Assembly (NCBI GenBank): GCA_031406155.1
Contig: JANOGW010000092.1
Span: forward strand, 1 to 64,000
Length of the DNA stretch: 64,000 nt
Direction of reading: 5' to 3'
From: JACMNW01 sp031406155
Lineage (GTDB): Bacteria > Pseudomonadota > Alphaproteobacteria > Rhodobacterales > Rhodobacteraceae
Under the pieces are notes generated by a model, which was given only the letters and a program-made list of their open reading frames with translations, did no database searches and was not told the origin of the DNA. Shown here in pieces: positions 17,029 to 26,084 of the stretch (positions are counted from its first letter, which is position 1; every line of letters starts with the position of its first letter). The position numbers and the translations under genes are program-made.

Positions 17029-18246
17029 CCCGGTGGCGTAGGGTTCGGGCGTATAGAGGTAGTCGCGCGTCAGGGGTGCGGCATTCTGATGATGGCCCAA
17101 CTGCATCTGAAACACGCATTGACGCCCCTCGCGGAAGGTCATTTCCGACGCGATCAGGTAGTAGCGCCACATCCGGCAGAACCGGTCATCATACAGCGCG
17201 CGCACGGCGTCGATGTTGTGGTCAAAGCGTTGCAGCCAGTGGGCCAGCGTGGTGGCATAATGCTGCCGCCAAACCTCGACATCGGTTGGCCACAGACCCG
17301 ACTTTTCAACCGCCGCTGCCATTTCGGACAGGGCCGGCACATAGCCGCCGGGAAAGATGTATTTGGTGATCCACGGGTTGGTGGCGCTTGGCGGTGCCGT
17401 GCGCCCGATGGTATGGATCAGGGCCACGCCGTCGGGGGCCAGAAAGCCCTTCACGCGGCGAAAATATTCAAGATAATGCGGCACGCCGACATGTTCGAAC
17501 ATGCCCACCGACACCACCCGGTCAAATTGGCCGACAAGTTGGCGATAATCGATCAGCTGAAACGACACCCGGTCCGACAGGCCCGCCTCGGCCGCGCGTT
17601 CGGTTGATCGCTTGTGCTGTTCTTGCGACAGGGTGACGCCCACGACCCTGGCCCCGTAATCGCGCGCAAGCGTGATCGCCATGCCGCCCCACCCGGAGCC
17701 GATATCCAGAACGCTCATCCCCGGCTCAAGGCACAGTTTCTTGGCAATATGCGCCTTCTTGTGAATTTGCGCCTGTTCCAGCGTGTCATCGGGATCGATG
17801 AAATAGGCGCAGGAATACTGGCGGTCGGCATCCAGGAACAGATCGTAAAGCGCACCTGACAGATCGTAGTGATGTTGGACATTGGCCCGCGACCGCTCTG
17901 AGGTATTGAATTGCGCCGCTCTGCGCAATGTCCGTCTGAAAGCGATTTGAATCCGCCGCCAGAAGACGTGCGGATTGCTTTCATGGGTATTGGCAATGAC
18001 CAGCGCCAGAAACGAATGCAAATCATCATTGTCGATCGTCATGGTGCCGTCAACATAGGCCTCGCCCACGGTCAGATCGGGGTTGCGCACCATGCGTGCG
18101 GCAACGGCGGGGTCCAAAACCCGGACTGTGACGCGCGGCAGGCTGCCGTTCCCATGGCGTTGTGTCGTGCCGTCGGGGAAATGAATTTCAAGGGTGCCGG
18201 TCCGGATCAACTGCCCCAGCATCCGGTTTAAAATAGCATTCCACAT
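16990..18246 (-). CDS. Cyclopropane-fatty-acid synthase family SAM methyltransferase (active-site Cys replaced)
   Basis: A 418-residue enzyme of the family that methylates or cyclopropanates double bonds of membrane phospholipid acyl chains. Seen: N-terminal lipid-binding region (GTLEIHFPDG, VGEAYVDGTM), NVQHHYDLSGALYDLFLD, YSCAYF, SAM motif VLDIGSGWGGMAITLARDYG, and VSVGMFEHVG. In the region of the E. coli Cfa Cys354 (NACAGAFR) the sequence reads YLIASEMTFR, so the cysteine is a serine. It may be a methyltransferase of a related branch, for example for methyl-branched acyl chains, rather than a true cyclopropane synthase. Expression is from the region shared with divergent aspS. Confidence 0.88.
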   Translation of the reverse strand: MWNAILNRMLGQLIRTGTLEIHFPDGTTQRHGNGSLPRVTVRVLDPAVAARMVRNPDLTVGEAYVDGTMTIDNDDLHSFLALVIANTHESNPHVFWRRIQIAFRRTLRRAAQFNTSERSRANVQHHYDLSGALYDLFLDADRQYSCAYFIDPDDTLEQAQIHKKAHIAKKLCLEPGMSVLDIGSGWGGMAITLARDYGARVVGVTLSQEQHKRSTERAAEAGLSDRVSFQLIDYRQLVGQFDRVVSVGMFEHVGVPHYLEYFRRVKGFLAPDGVALIHTIGRTAPPSATNPWITKYIFPGGYVPALSEMAAAVEKSGLWPTDVEVWRQHYATTLAHWLQRFDHNIDAVRALYDDRFCRMWRYYLIASEMTFREGRQCVFQMQLGHHQNAAPLTRDYLYTPEPYATGSIHETRRNQAAQ

Positions 18247-18401
18247 CTGTTTTTCCTTCTGGCCTACAGCGGGCTACGTTTTAAATGCGAATGGCATAAA
18301 GGCGTACGAAATCTATGATAACACGGCAAGTCCGACATAAATACCGTGCACGCAAAAGTGTGGTCGTGTCACAAATGCGGGTGCCATTCTGCCGCCTGCT
18401 C

Positions 18402-18430
18402 TTGACTTCAAGGCATCATAGGGGTGTATC
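18402..18430 (+). promoter_or_regulatory. Possible sigma-70-type promoter of aspS
   Basis: TTGACT (18402–18407) is followed 17 bases later by TGTATC (18425–18430), a weak −10 match, about 46 bases before the aspS start. The −35 is good and the −10 is poor, so this is tentative. Confidence 0.3.
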
Positions 18431-18475
18431 CGGCAGGACCTTGCCGCAGAACTTTGCCAATGCCCGGAGCCTGAA

Positions 18476-20356
18476 ATGCACGCTTACCGCAGCCACACCT
18501 GTGCCGCCCTGACCAAAGCCCATGTCGGCGAACCCGTGCGCCTGTCGGGCTGGGTACACCGGGTGCGCGATCATGGCGGGGTACTGTTTCTGGATCTGCG
18601 CGATCATTACGGCATTACACAGGTGATTGCAGACAGTGACAGCGCCGCGTTTGCCGGGCTGGAGGGCGTTCGTGCGGAATGGGTGATCTGCATCGACGGG
18701 CTGGTCAAGGGGCGGGCGGCGTCGCTGATCAACCCAAAGCTGCCAACGGGTGAGATCGAGGTTTATGCGACCGGGTTTACAGTGTTGGGTGCGTCGGAAG
18801 AGCTGCCGATGCCGGTGTTTGGCGATGTGGATTACCCGGAGGAAACCCGGCTGACCTATCGGTTTCTGGACCTGCGCCGCGAAAAGCTGCATGCGAATAT
18901 GATGCTGCGGTCCAACGTGGTGCGGTCCATCCGCAACCGGATGTGGGATCAGGGGTTCAACGAATTTCAGACGCCGATCATCACCGCGTCGTCGCCGGAG
19001 GGCGCGCGGGATTTTCTGGTGCCGTCGCGGCTGCATCCCGGCAAGTTCTATGCTCTTCCGCAGGCCCCCCAGCAGTTCAAGCAGTTGATCATGGTGGCGG
19101 GGTTTGACCGCTATTTCCAGATCGCGCCCTGTTTCCGCGATGAAGACCCACGCGCGGACCGGTCGCCGACTGATTTCTATCAGCTTGATATCGAAATGAG
19201 TTTTGTCGAGCAGGATGATGTCTTCGCCGCTGTGCAGCCTGTGGTGCAGGGGATATTCGAGGAATTTGCGCCGGGTAAGAAGGTTTATTCCGACTGGACC
19301 AAGATCGCCTATCGGGACTCGTTGAAATGGTATGGCAGCGATAAGCCCGACCTGCGCAACCCGATCAAGATGCAGGAGGTCTCGGAGCATTTCCGGGATT
19401 CTGGTTTCGCGATATTTGCGAAGTTGCTGGAGAACGAGGGGACGGAGATACGCGCTATTCCTGCGCCGACTGGAGGAAGCCGCAAGTTCTGTGACCGGAT
19501 GAATGCGTTCGCGCAGAAGGAAGGCTTGCCGGGGATGGGGTATATCCTTTGGCGGGAAGAAGGTTACGGAGAAGGTATCGTTTTCGACGCCGTGGCAAAT
19601 CCTCAAGATAAAGGTGAAAGCAAAGAAGCTTGGCACGAACGAATGGCCAGAAAGCTTGGTCAGTGGTCCAATAAGGTCTTGGGAGTAGGCCCCCTCGCCA
19701 AAAACATCGGCCCGGAACGTACCGAAGCCATTCGCCTACAACTCGGCCTAGGCCTTGGCGATGCGGCGTTTTTCCTTGGTGGGCGTCCGGATCAGTTTGA
19801 AGCGGTTGCGGGGCGGGCTCGGAATGAGATTGGGCGTGAGTTGGGGCTGACTGAGAAGGATTGCTTCAGGTTTGCGTGGATCGTCGATTTCCCGATGTAT
19901 GAGAAAACCGATGAGGGCAAGATTGATTTCAGCCACAACCCCTTCTCGATGCCCCAAGGCGGGATGGAGGCGCTAAGCGGTGATCCGCTGGCGGTTTATG
20001 CCTATCAGTATGATCTGGCCTGCAACGGCTATGAGTTGATCAGTGGCGGCATCCGCAACCATAAGCCGGAGATCATGTTCAAAGCATTCGAACTTGCGGG
20101 CTACCCCGCATCCGAGGTGGAAAAGCGCTTTGGCGGCATGGTGAAGGCGTTCAAATATGGCGCACCGCCGCACGGCGGTTGTGCGGCGGGGATCGACCGG
20201 ATCGTGATGTTGCTGGCGGATGAGGCGAACATCCGCGAGGTGATCATGTTCCCGATGAACCAACGCGCCGAAGATCTGCTGATGGGCGCGCCGTCGGAAC
20301 CGCTGAATGCGCAACTGCGCGATCTGCACTTGCGTGTGGTCCCGAAGGAGAGCTGA
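18476..20356 (+). CDS. aspS: Aspartyl-tRNA synthetase AspRS with an extra internal segment
   Basis: Class II synthetase that charges tRNA-Asp (and tRNA-Asn in species that lack AsnRS). Seen in order: anticodon-binding OB domain (VRLSGWVHRVRDHGGVLFLDLRDHYG), motif 2 region CFRDEDPRADRSPTDFYQLDIEMSF, the bacterial insertion domain, motif 3 GIDRIVMLLADEANIREVI. The insertion domain carries the odd feature: after YILWREE (to residue 362) there is an extra stretch up to GVGPLAKNIGPERT (from residue 402), where relatives have only a short acidic linker. The extra DNA (about 19562–19680) is AT-richer than the rest and keeps the frame. Total 626 residues versus roughly 590 expected. The stop overlaps the next start (TGATG). 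Confidence 0.95.
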   Translation: MHAYRSHTCAALTKAHVGEPVRLSGWVHRVRDHGGVLFLDLRDHYGITQVIADSDSAAFAGLEGVRAEWVICIDGLVKGRAASLINPKLPTGEIEVYATGFTVLGASEELPMPVFGDVDYPEETRLTYRFLDLRREKLHANMMLRSNVVRSIRNRMWDQGFNEFQTPIITASSPEGARDFLVPSRLHPGKFYALPQAPQQFKQLIMVAGFDRYFQIAPCFRDEDPRADRSPTDFYQLDIEMSFVEQDDVFAAVQPVVQGIFEEFAPGKKVYSDWTKIAYRDSLKWYGSDKPDLRNPIKMQEVSEHFRDSGFAIFAKLLENEGTEIRAIPAPTGGSRKFCDRMNAFAQKEGLPGMGYILWREEGYGEGIVFDAVANPQDKGESKEAWHERMARKLGQWSNKVLGVGPLAKNIGPERTEAIRLQLGLGLGDAAFFLGGRPDQFEAVAGRARNEIGRELGLTEKDCFRFAWIVDFPMYEKTDEGKIDFSHNPFSMPQGGMEALSGDPLAVYAYQYDLACNGYELISGGIRNHKPEIMFKAFELAGYPASEVEKRFGGMVKAFKYGAPPHGGCAAGIDRIVMLLADEANIREVIMFPMNQRAEDLLMGAPSEPLNAQLRDLHLRVVPKES

Positions 20357-20832
20357 TGCCGCCCCTTTACACCGCCTCGGTCCCCGTCTTTCGGCATTAC
20401 CTTTCGCAGGTTGCTGGAATGGTGGAAAAGGCGGGCGCAGAGGGGCTAGGCGCGCAGATCAGCGATGGGTTCACGGCGAGCCAGCATTTTGCTACGGCGG
20501 CGGGGATTGCAATGCGCACCGTCTATCCGCTCGCGGGGTTGGAGATACCCGATCTGCCACAAGCCCTCGCCCCCCGCATGGCGGTTGCGCGCGCGCATCT
20601 GGGGGCAATGAAGGCGGCAGATTTCGAAGGCGCCGAAGACCGCATCATTCTGCACCGAGCGGGTTTTGCGGATCTGGAGCAGACCGGGGCCGACTACCTG
20701 CACCTGTTCGGGTTGCCGAATTTCTTCTTTCACCTGACCATGGGTTACGCCGCCCTGCGCGCCGCCGGGGTTGACCTCGGCAAAGCCGATTTTGACGGCC
20801 TTCATTGGTATCCGGCTGATTTCTCGTACTGA
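20356..20832 (+). CDS. DUF1993 family protein (copy 1)
   Basis: A 158-residue soluble protein of the DUF1993 family, whose fold resembles DinB-type four-helix metalloproteins; activity unknown. Family traits: YTASVPVFRHYLSQVAGMVEKA near the N-terminus, SDGFTASQHFATAAGIAMR, and the C-terminal NFFFHLTMGYAALRAAGVDLGKADF. It shares the TGATG stop/start overlap with aspS, so it is translationally coupled to it. A second, more diverged member is encoded at 46304–46795. Confidence 0.85.
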   Translation: MPPLYTASVPVFRHYLSQVAGMVEKAGAEGLGAQISDGFTASQHFATAAGIAMRTVYPLAGLEIPDLPQALAPRMAVARAHLGAMKAADFEGAEDRIILHRAGFADLEQTGADYLHLFGLPNFFFHLTMGYAALRAAGVDLGKADFDGLHWYPADFSY

Positions 20833-20985
20833 CTGCGCGGCGGTTCCGGCGGGTTTTCGCTGAAAGCTGACCGTCGTTGACGATCTTCCGTCGGAAAGGC
20901 GGGATAGACGCGTTCATGTCTTGTCTTGATAATGGCTGTGCGGGACGCCACCTGAACCGCAGCGATGTAAGAAAAGAGGCGGTAA

Positions 20986-22341
20986 ATGGCCAAGGATCCT
21001 GCGACCCATGCGTTTCGCTTTGGTTTTGGCTTGCCGATGCCCGAAGGTGCGCCAACCGACACCGGCAGAGTGCTGGCCGCACTGGCCGCACCCGATGCGA
21101 TCGTCATCCGCCATCCGGGCCTGGGGTTCGAGGCAGCCCATCCGCTGCTGCGCGAGATCGACATAACCCGCCGCGCCCGCCGTAAGGATCCGGCGCAGGA
21201 ACAGCCCTACCGGGCAGCTATCCTCAAGGCCGAAACGGCCGGACGGCACGCCGCGCGAGCCGGTTTCGCCCGCGCTTTGGACAATCCCGATGGCTTTCGC
21301 GAACGGCTGGTGCGGTTCTGGGCGGATCATTTCACCACTGCGGCCAAGAACCGGCAGGAACTGGTGTTGCCGGGTACTTTGGTCGAGGATGCGATCCGGC
21401 CTAATCTGGCGGGACGGTTCACCAACCTGCTGAGCGCGGTGACCCTGCATCCGGCCATGCTGATCTATCTTGATCAGACCCTTTCGATCGGGCCGAAGTC
21501 AAAAGCCGCCCACAAGCGCGGCGTCGGGCTGAATGAAAACCTCGCGCGGGAACTGATCGAGTTGCACACCTTGGGCGTCGGGGCGGGCTACAGCCAGAAC
21601 GACGTGCGCCAGATGGCGGAATTGCTGACCGGCTTGACGGTCGATCCCGAGCGCGGTTTCGCCTTCGAGCCGCGACGCGCGGAGCCGGGGGCCGAAGTGG
21701 TGCTGGGCATTTCCTATGATGGTGAAGGCACCGCCCCAATCCTGGCCGCACTGGAGGATCTGGCGATGCGGCCGGAAACGGCGGGGCATATTGCGCGCAA
21801 ACTGGCGGTGCATTTCGTATCCGACACGCCCGATGCCGATCTGGTGGCGCATATGCGCCGTGCCTATCTGGACACTGGGGGCGATCTGACGGCGGTGTAC
21901 CGCGCGTTGCTGGATCATCCGGCTGCATCGACGGCGCAGGCCACCAAGGTGCGGCAGCCGTTTGAGTTCATCGTGGCATCGCTGCGCGCGCTTGGGGTGG
22001 ACGGCGACGCTCTGATCGCCGCCGGTGACACCGTTTTTCGCAGACTTGTCGCATCGCGGGTGCAGGCGATGGGCCAGCCATTGCTGGGGCCGGGTGGTCC
22101 GGACGGCTGGCCCGAAGAGGCGGCAGCATGGATCAACCCGCAGGGTCTGGCCGCGCGGATCAACTGGGCGATGGAGGTGCCGTCGCGGCTTTTGCGCACG
22201 CTGCCGGACCCGACCGACCTTGCCAACCGGGCCTTGGGGCCGCGCGCGGGCAAGCTGCTGATCCTTGCCGTGCAGCGGGCAGAGACGGTGCGCGAAGCGG
22301 TGGGGCTTGTGCTCGCCTCCGCAGAATTCAACAGGAGGTAG
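20986..22341 (+). CDS. DUF1800 domain protein
   Basis: A 451-residue protein of the DUF1800 family (bacterial proteins usually encoded beside a DUF1501 protein; function unproven). Typical elements: AFRFGFGLPMPEG start, RLVRFWADHFT, NLLSAVTLHPAMLIYLDQ, GLNENLARELIELHTLGVGAGYSQNDVRQMAELLTG (the family's strongest block, split here for length), HIARKLAVHFVSD and LAARINWAMEVPSRL. No signal peptide is evident. AAGAGG lies just upstream of ATG 20986. The DUF1501 partner starts three bases after the stop. Confidence 0.9.
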   Translation: MAKDPATHAFRFGFGLPMPEGAPTDTGRVLAALAAPDAIVIRHPGLGFEAAHPLLREIDITRRARRKDPAQEQPYRAAILKAETAGRHAARAGFARALDNPDGFRERLVRFWADHFTTAAKNRQELVLPGTLVEDAIRPNLAGRFTNLLSAVTLHPAMLIYLDQTLSIGPKSKAAHKRGVGLNENLARELIELHTLGVGAGYSQNDVRQMAELLTGLTVDPERGFAFEPRRAEPGAEVVLGISYDGEGTAPILAALEDLAMRPETAGHIARKLAVHFVSDTPDADLVAHMRRAYLDTGGDLTAVYRALLDHPAASTAQATKVRQPFEFIVASLRALGVDGDALIAAGDTVFRRLVASRVQAMGQPLLGPGGPDGWPEEAAAWINPQGLAARINWAMEVPSRLLRTLPDPTDLANRALGPRAGKLLILAVQRAETVREAVGLVLASAEFNRR

Positions 22342-22344
22342 GCG

Positions 22345-23553
22345 ATGAACCGGCGATTTTTTCTGCGAGGATCGGCGATGTTGGGCTGTTCGGCGGCGGC
22401 GCATCCGTTCCTTTCGTCAGTGACGCTTGCGGCGGCGGGCGGCGGGCATCCGCTGGGCGATCACCGTCTTGTGGTGATCATCTTGCGTGGGGCGATGGAC
22501 GGGCTCGATGTCCTGCAACCGCTTGGCGACCCGCTGTTTGCCGGCTACCGCCCGACGCTTGCGCAAAACTCCCGTGCCAGCGATCTGGATGGATATTTTG
22601 CGCTGCACGCGCGGCTGGGCGGGCTGATGCCACTTTGGCAGGCCGGCGAGTTGGCCTTTGCCCATGCGGTATCCACCCCCTACCGCGACAAGCGCAGCCA
22701 TTTTGACGGGCAGGATCTGCTGGAGGCGGGCACCGGGCTGGACGCGCCCTTGGGTGTTGCGCGCGATGGCTGGTTGAACCGCCTGTTGCAGACGGTGCCG
22801 GGGCTGACGGCGCAGACCGCCTACGCCATCGGGCGCGAGGCGGTGCCGTTGCTGGCCGGCAGTGCCGGAATGCGCAGTTGGGAGCCCGACACCGGTCTGG
22901 AGATGTCATCGCAAAACCGCCTGCTGCTGGAGGCGATCTATCACGAGGATGCGCTGTTTCGCGATGCCTCGGCCGAGGCGCTGGATCTCGCGGCCATCAT
23001 GAAGGCTGGCGGGATGGACGCAGGACTGCCCGCAAAAAGCAAGGATCCCGCGGGTCTGGGCGATATTGACGCTCTGGTCGATTTTGCCGCAGCGCGTTTG
23101 CGCGAAGATACCCGGATTGCCGCGTTCTCGCAAAACGGTTGGGATACCCATCGCGGCCAGGCGGCGGGGATCGGGCGCAGCCTGACGCGGCTGGAACGCT
23201 TGGTATTGCGGCTGAAAGAACAACTCGGGCCGGTTTGGGGCAACACGACGGTGCTGGCGATGACCGAATTTGGCAGAACGGTACGCGAAAACGGCACCAA
23301 AGGCACCGATCACGGCACCGGCGGGTTGCTGGTGATGGCGGGCGGGGCGATCCGGGGCGGCAAGGTGTACGGGCGCTGGCCGGGGCTGGCGGAGGCCGAT
23401 CTTTATGATCAGCGCGATCTGATGCCGACGTCCGATGTGCGCGCCTATGCGGGCTGGGCGATGGCGGCAGCCTATGGGCTGGATGCATCGGTGCTGGAGA
23501 GGTCGGTATTTCCAGGCCTCGATCTGGGAACAAATCCGAAATTCATGCTGTGA
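22345..23553 (+). CDS. DUF1501 domain protein with Tat-like signal
   Basis: A 402-residue exported protein. The N-terminus MNRRFFLRGSAMLGCSAAA carries a twin-arginine motif (RRFFLRG) followed by a hydrophobic stretch, so folded export by Tat is likely. Family blocks: VVIILRGAMDGLDVLQP, FALHARLGGLMPLWQAGELA, YRDKRSHFDGQDLLE, NGWDTHRGQAAGIGRSLTRL, TVLAMTEFGRTVRENGTKGT and DHGTGGLLVMAGG. This is a sulfatase/phosphatase-like fold with possible metal-binding Asp/His residues; substrate unknown. AGGAGG lies five bases before the ATG. It forms an operon with DUF1800, and such pairs are presumed to act together. Confidence 0.9.
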   Translation: MNRRFFLRGSAMLGCSAAAHPFLSSVTLAAAGGGHPLGDHRLVVIILRGAMDGLDVLQPLGDPLFAGYRPTLAQNSRASDLDGYFALHARLGGLMPLWQAGELAFAHAVSTPYRDKRSHFDGQDLLEAGTGLDAPLGVARDGWLNRLLQTVPGLTAQTAYAIGREAVPLLAGSAGMRSWEPDTGLEMSSQNRLLLEAIYHEDALFRDASAEALDLAAIMKAGGMDAGLPAKSKDPAGLGDIDALVDFAAARLREDTRIAAFSQNGWDTHRGQAAGIGRSLTRLERLVLRLKEQLGPVWGNTTVLAMTEFGRTVRENGTKGTDHGTGGLLVMAGGAIRGGKVYGRWPGLAEADLYDQRDLMPTSDVRAYAGWAMAAAYGLDASVLERSVFPGLDLGTNPKFML

Positions 23554-23612
23554 TGACCCGTTGCGAACAGCCCTTGCCCCGCGCATAAACGGTGCGGGGC
23601 AGGGGGGCAATC

Positions 23613-24326
23613 ATGGCTGACACTCGGATGCTTGGCGCACGTCTTGACGGCTGGGTGCCACCGGAAAGGCCGGGTCCGGGCCGGATTGACGGGCAGTATG
23701 TGGCGCTGGAACGGCTGGACGCCGATGCCCATGCGGGCGATCTGTACCGCGCCATCAGCGGCGATGCATCGCTTTGGGACTACATGCATGATGGGCCGTT
23801 CACCTCGGCCTCGGCCTTTCATTGCTGGGCGCGCGAGGCGGCGTCGAAGTCTGACACAGTGTTTTATGCACTGCGCGACGCGGACTCGGGCAATTGCGGC
23901 GGCATAGCCGCCTTCATGCGCATCGCCCCCGAGGCCGGGTCCATTGAGGTGGGCAGCATCTGCCTCGCACCCGAGATGCAGCGCAGCAGCGCTGCGACAG
24001 AGGCCATGTATCTGATGATGCGCTGGGCCTTCGAGGCGGGGTATCGGCGTTATGAATGGAAGTGCAACGCGTTGAACATGCCATCCCGGCGGGCGGCACA
24101 GCGGCTTGGGTTTTCCTACGAAGGGATTTTCCGTCAGGCGGCGGTGGTCAAAGGTCGCAACCGCGATACGGCCTGGTTTGCGGTCATTGACAAGGAATGG
24201 CCGGCGCTGCGCAAGGCCTATCTCGCCTGGCTGTCGCCGTCTAATTTTACCGATGCCGGTAAACAGCGCGAGTCCTTGTCAGACCTGACGCAGCTGGTAC
24301 GCGCTGCCTCTGATCCGGTGCCGTAA
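23613..24326 (+). CDS. GNAT family N-acetyltransferase (RimJ/RimL-like)
   Basis: About 237 residues. Seen: GQYVALERLDADAHAGDLYR at the start of the GNAT fold, ASLWDYMHDGPF, IEVGSICLAPEMQRSSAATE (β4 and acetyl-CoA loop, with QRSSAAT in the Q/RxxGxG position), MMRWAFEAGYRRYEWKCNALN, and RAAQRLGFSYEGIFRQAAVVKGRNRDT. This pattern matches the subgroup that acetylates small molecules or protein N-termini; the substrate is unknown. ATG 23613 is preferred, preceded by AGGGGGG. Confidence 0.88.
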   Translation: MADTRMLGARLDGWVPPERPGPGRIDGQYVALERLDADAHAGDLYRAISGDASLWDYMHDGPFTSASAFHCWAREAASKSDTVFYALRDADSGNCGGIAAFMRIAPEAGSIEVGSICLAPEMQRSSAATEAMYLMMRWAFEAGYRRYEWKCNALNMPSRRAAQRLGFSYEGIFRQAAVVKGRNRDTAWFAVIDKEWPALRKAYLAWLSPSNFTDAGKQRESLSDLTQLVRAASDPVP

Positions 24327-24479
24327 CGCAGGAAGAGCTGGCGCGGGCCGGATGGGTTCGGCATCTTGATCGCAGTACACCGCGCACCACCTACCTTGCG
24401 GATGTTCTCCGCCTCGATGCCCGCGAAGAATGCCCGCAAGGGCTGATGAACGGTCACGCAAGGGCGATGACAACGTGCT

Positions 24480-25220
24480 TCAGGGCAAGGCGCATTTGAA
24501 CGCAGTTGCCGTGCGGCTGATCCGGCTGGCCAGAACTGCCCGCAGGCCGTCCAGCCCCTGATCGCCCGCCATGGCGTCGACCGCCGCTGCAAGCGCAGCG
24601 TCGTTCGTGCTGCGCGCAAGCCCGCCGACGAAGCCCGCAAGATATCTTCGTTGCAGCGCATCGGGATTGGCCTGCGACAGGCCTTCCGCATGTTCCAGAT
24701 CATCCCGAAGCGCCAGCGGATCGGCGGTCAGCATGCTGTCGGGCGTAGTCATGGCGCTGCGTTGGGCGCGGTCGGGCAGATGCCGCACGATTTCGGCCTG
24801 AAACGCCAGCAAGCTGGAGAACGGCTTGTCCAGAAAGCCATGCGCACCGGCGTTCATCGCGTCGGCGCGGGCATCTGGGTCGCCGCTGATGCCGATGATC
24901 ACGGGGCCCTGCGGGTGCCGCCCGGCCAGATCCCGGATCAGCGCGTCGCCACGGCCATCGGGAAGACCAAGGTCGATTACGATGACATCGGGGCGATAGA
25001 CCCGCAGATGGCCGCAGGCCGCATGCAGCGTTTCAACCCGTCGCAGCCGCGCGCCGGACCTTTGGCACAACAGCCGCACCGCATCGGACGCGAACCGGCT
25101 GTCTTCAACCACCAGCACCGTCAGCCCCTGCAAGGGCAGCGCCGGGTGGGCCGGGTCCGCCAGCGGCACGCGCCCATGCAGAACGCGGTCCAAAAAACCT
25201 TGTGGGGAGGAAGTCGGCAT
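24480..25220 (-). CDS. Response regulator (receiver domain with helical C-terminal extension)
   Basis: About 246 residues. The receiver domain lies near residues 30–150: LTVLVVEDSRFASDAVRLLC (acidic pair E-D), DVIVIDLGLPDGRG (phosphoacceptor Asp), VIIGISGDP and the GFLDKPFS lysine. A helical region of about 80 residues follows (LALRDDLEHAEGLSQANPDA; YLAGFVGGLARSTNDAALAA) with no DNA-binding or enzymatic output motif I recognise; an Hpt-like or dimerisation role is possible. ATG 25220 has AGGAG eight bases upstream. The open frame extends upstream to 25421, but that part overlaps the divergent epimerase gene. No histidine kinase adjoins. Confidence 0.82.
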   Translation of the reverse strand: MPTSSPQGFLDRVLHGRVPLADPAHPALPLQGLTVLVVEDSRFASDAVRLLCQRSGARLRRVETLHAACGHLRVYRPDVIVIDLGLPDGRGDALIRDLAGRHPQGPVIIGISGDPDARADAMNAGAHGFLDKPFSSLLAFQAEIVRHLPDRAQRSAMTTPDSMLTADPLALRDDLEHAEGLSQANPDALQRRYLAGFVGGLARSTNDAALAAAVDAMAGDQGLDGLRAVLASRISRTATAFKCALP

Positions 25221-25392
25221 GGGGGATGCTCCTGCCATCGGGGATTTCCGATATCTGAGCATCAAATGCTTAAGCAGTGGTAAATTGCCGACGGCCCGAT
25301 GCCACTTTCCCGCTTTGGTCTGCGGCATTGCTTGCTCTTGCCAGCGTCGGCGCCGCGCCGCATAAAGCAGGCTGGTCCATTTGAGGTTGATC

Positions 25393-25797
25393 ATGATCGG
25401 ACGATTGAACCACGTGGCCATCGCGGTGCCGGATCTGGCAGCAGCGGCTGCGCAGTACCGCCAGACGTTGGGGGCATCGGTGGGCCCGGTCCTGGATCAC
25501 CCCGATCACGGCGTCCGGGTGGTGTTCATCGATTTGCCAAACACCAAGATCGAATTGCTGGCGGTGCTGGGCGAGGGATCGCCGATCCAGGGGTTCCTCG
25601 ACAAGAACCCCGCGGGCGGCATTCACCATATTTGCTATGAGGTGGCGGATATTCTGGCCGCGCGCGACCATTTGCTGGCGTCAGGGGCACGAGTTCTGGG
25701 TGGAGGCATCCCGAAGACAGGCGCGCACGGCAAGCCGGTGCTGTTTCTGCATCCGAAAGATTTCACTGGCACCCTGATCGAACTGGAGCAGGTCTGA
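25393..25797 (+). CDS. mce: Methylmalonyl-CoA epimerase
   Basis: Interconverts (2S)- and (2R)-methylmalonyl-CoA in propionyl-CoA metabolism. The 134-residue vicinal-oxygen-chelate protein begins MIGRLNHVAIAVPDLAAAAA (first metal His in NHVAIAVPDL) and contains GVRVVFIDLPNTKIELL, GGIHHICYEVADI (second His) and KPVLFLHPKDFTGTLIELEQ (acidic ligand at the end). GAGG precedes ATG 25393. It shares a TGATG overlap with the DUF1467 gene, an arrangement common in Rhodobacterales. MeaB, which services methylmalonyl-CoA mutase, is encoded about 28 kb away in this window. Confidence 0.93.
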   Translation: MIGRLNHVAIAVPDLAAAAAQYRQTLGASVGPVLDHPDHGVRVVFIDLPNTKIELLAVLGEGSPIQGFLDKNPAGGIHHICYEVADILAARDHLLASGARVLGGGIPKTGAHGKPVLFLHPKDFTGTLIELEQV

Positions 25798-26084
25798 TGA
25801 CGATTACCGCCGCATTCGTGCTGTTTTCCGTGACATGGTTCATGGTGTTTTTCGTCGTGCTGCCGCTGCGCTTTGTCAGCCAGGGTGACACAGGCGAAGT
25901 GGTGCCGGGCACGCCGAAATCGGCCCCGGCGGGCAATGTGGTGGCCCGCAAGGCCCGGATCACCACTTTTGTCGCCATCGTGATCTGGGGCGTGCTGGTC
26001 GCCATCATTCTGTCAGGCTGGATTTCGGTGCGTGATTTCGACCTTCTGCACCGGATGCTGCCAAAGACCACTTTGGGCGGTTAG
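25797..26084 (+). CDS. DUF1467 family small membrane protein
   Basis: A 95-residue inner-membrane protein with two helices: AAFVLFSVTWFMVFFVVLPL (residues about 4–24) and TFVAIVIWGVLVAIILSGWI (about 56–75), separated by a polar loop containing VVPGTPKSAPAG. Members of this family are conserved beside epimerase genes in alphaproteobacteria; function unknown. Translationally coupled to mce. Its 3' end overlaps the convergent nitroreductase gene by four bases. Confidence 0.88.
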   Translation: MTITAAFVLFSVTWFMVFFVVLPLRFVSQGDTGEVVPGTPKSAPAGNVVARKARITTFVAIVIWGVLVAIILSGWISVRDFDLLHRMLPKTTLGG

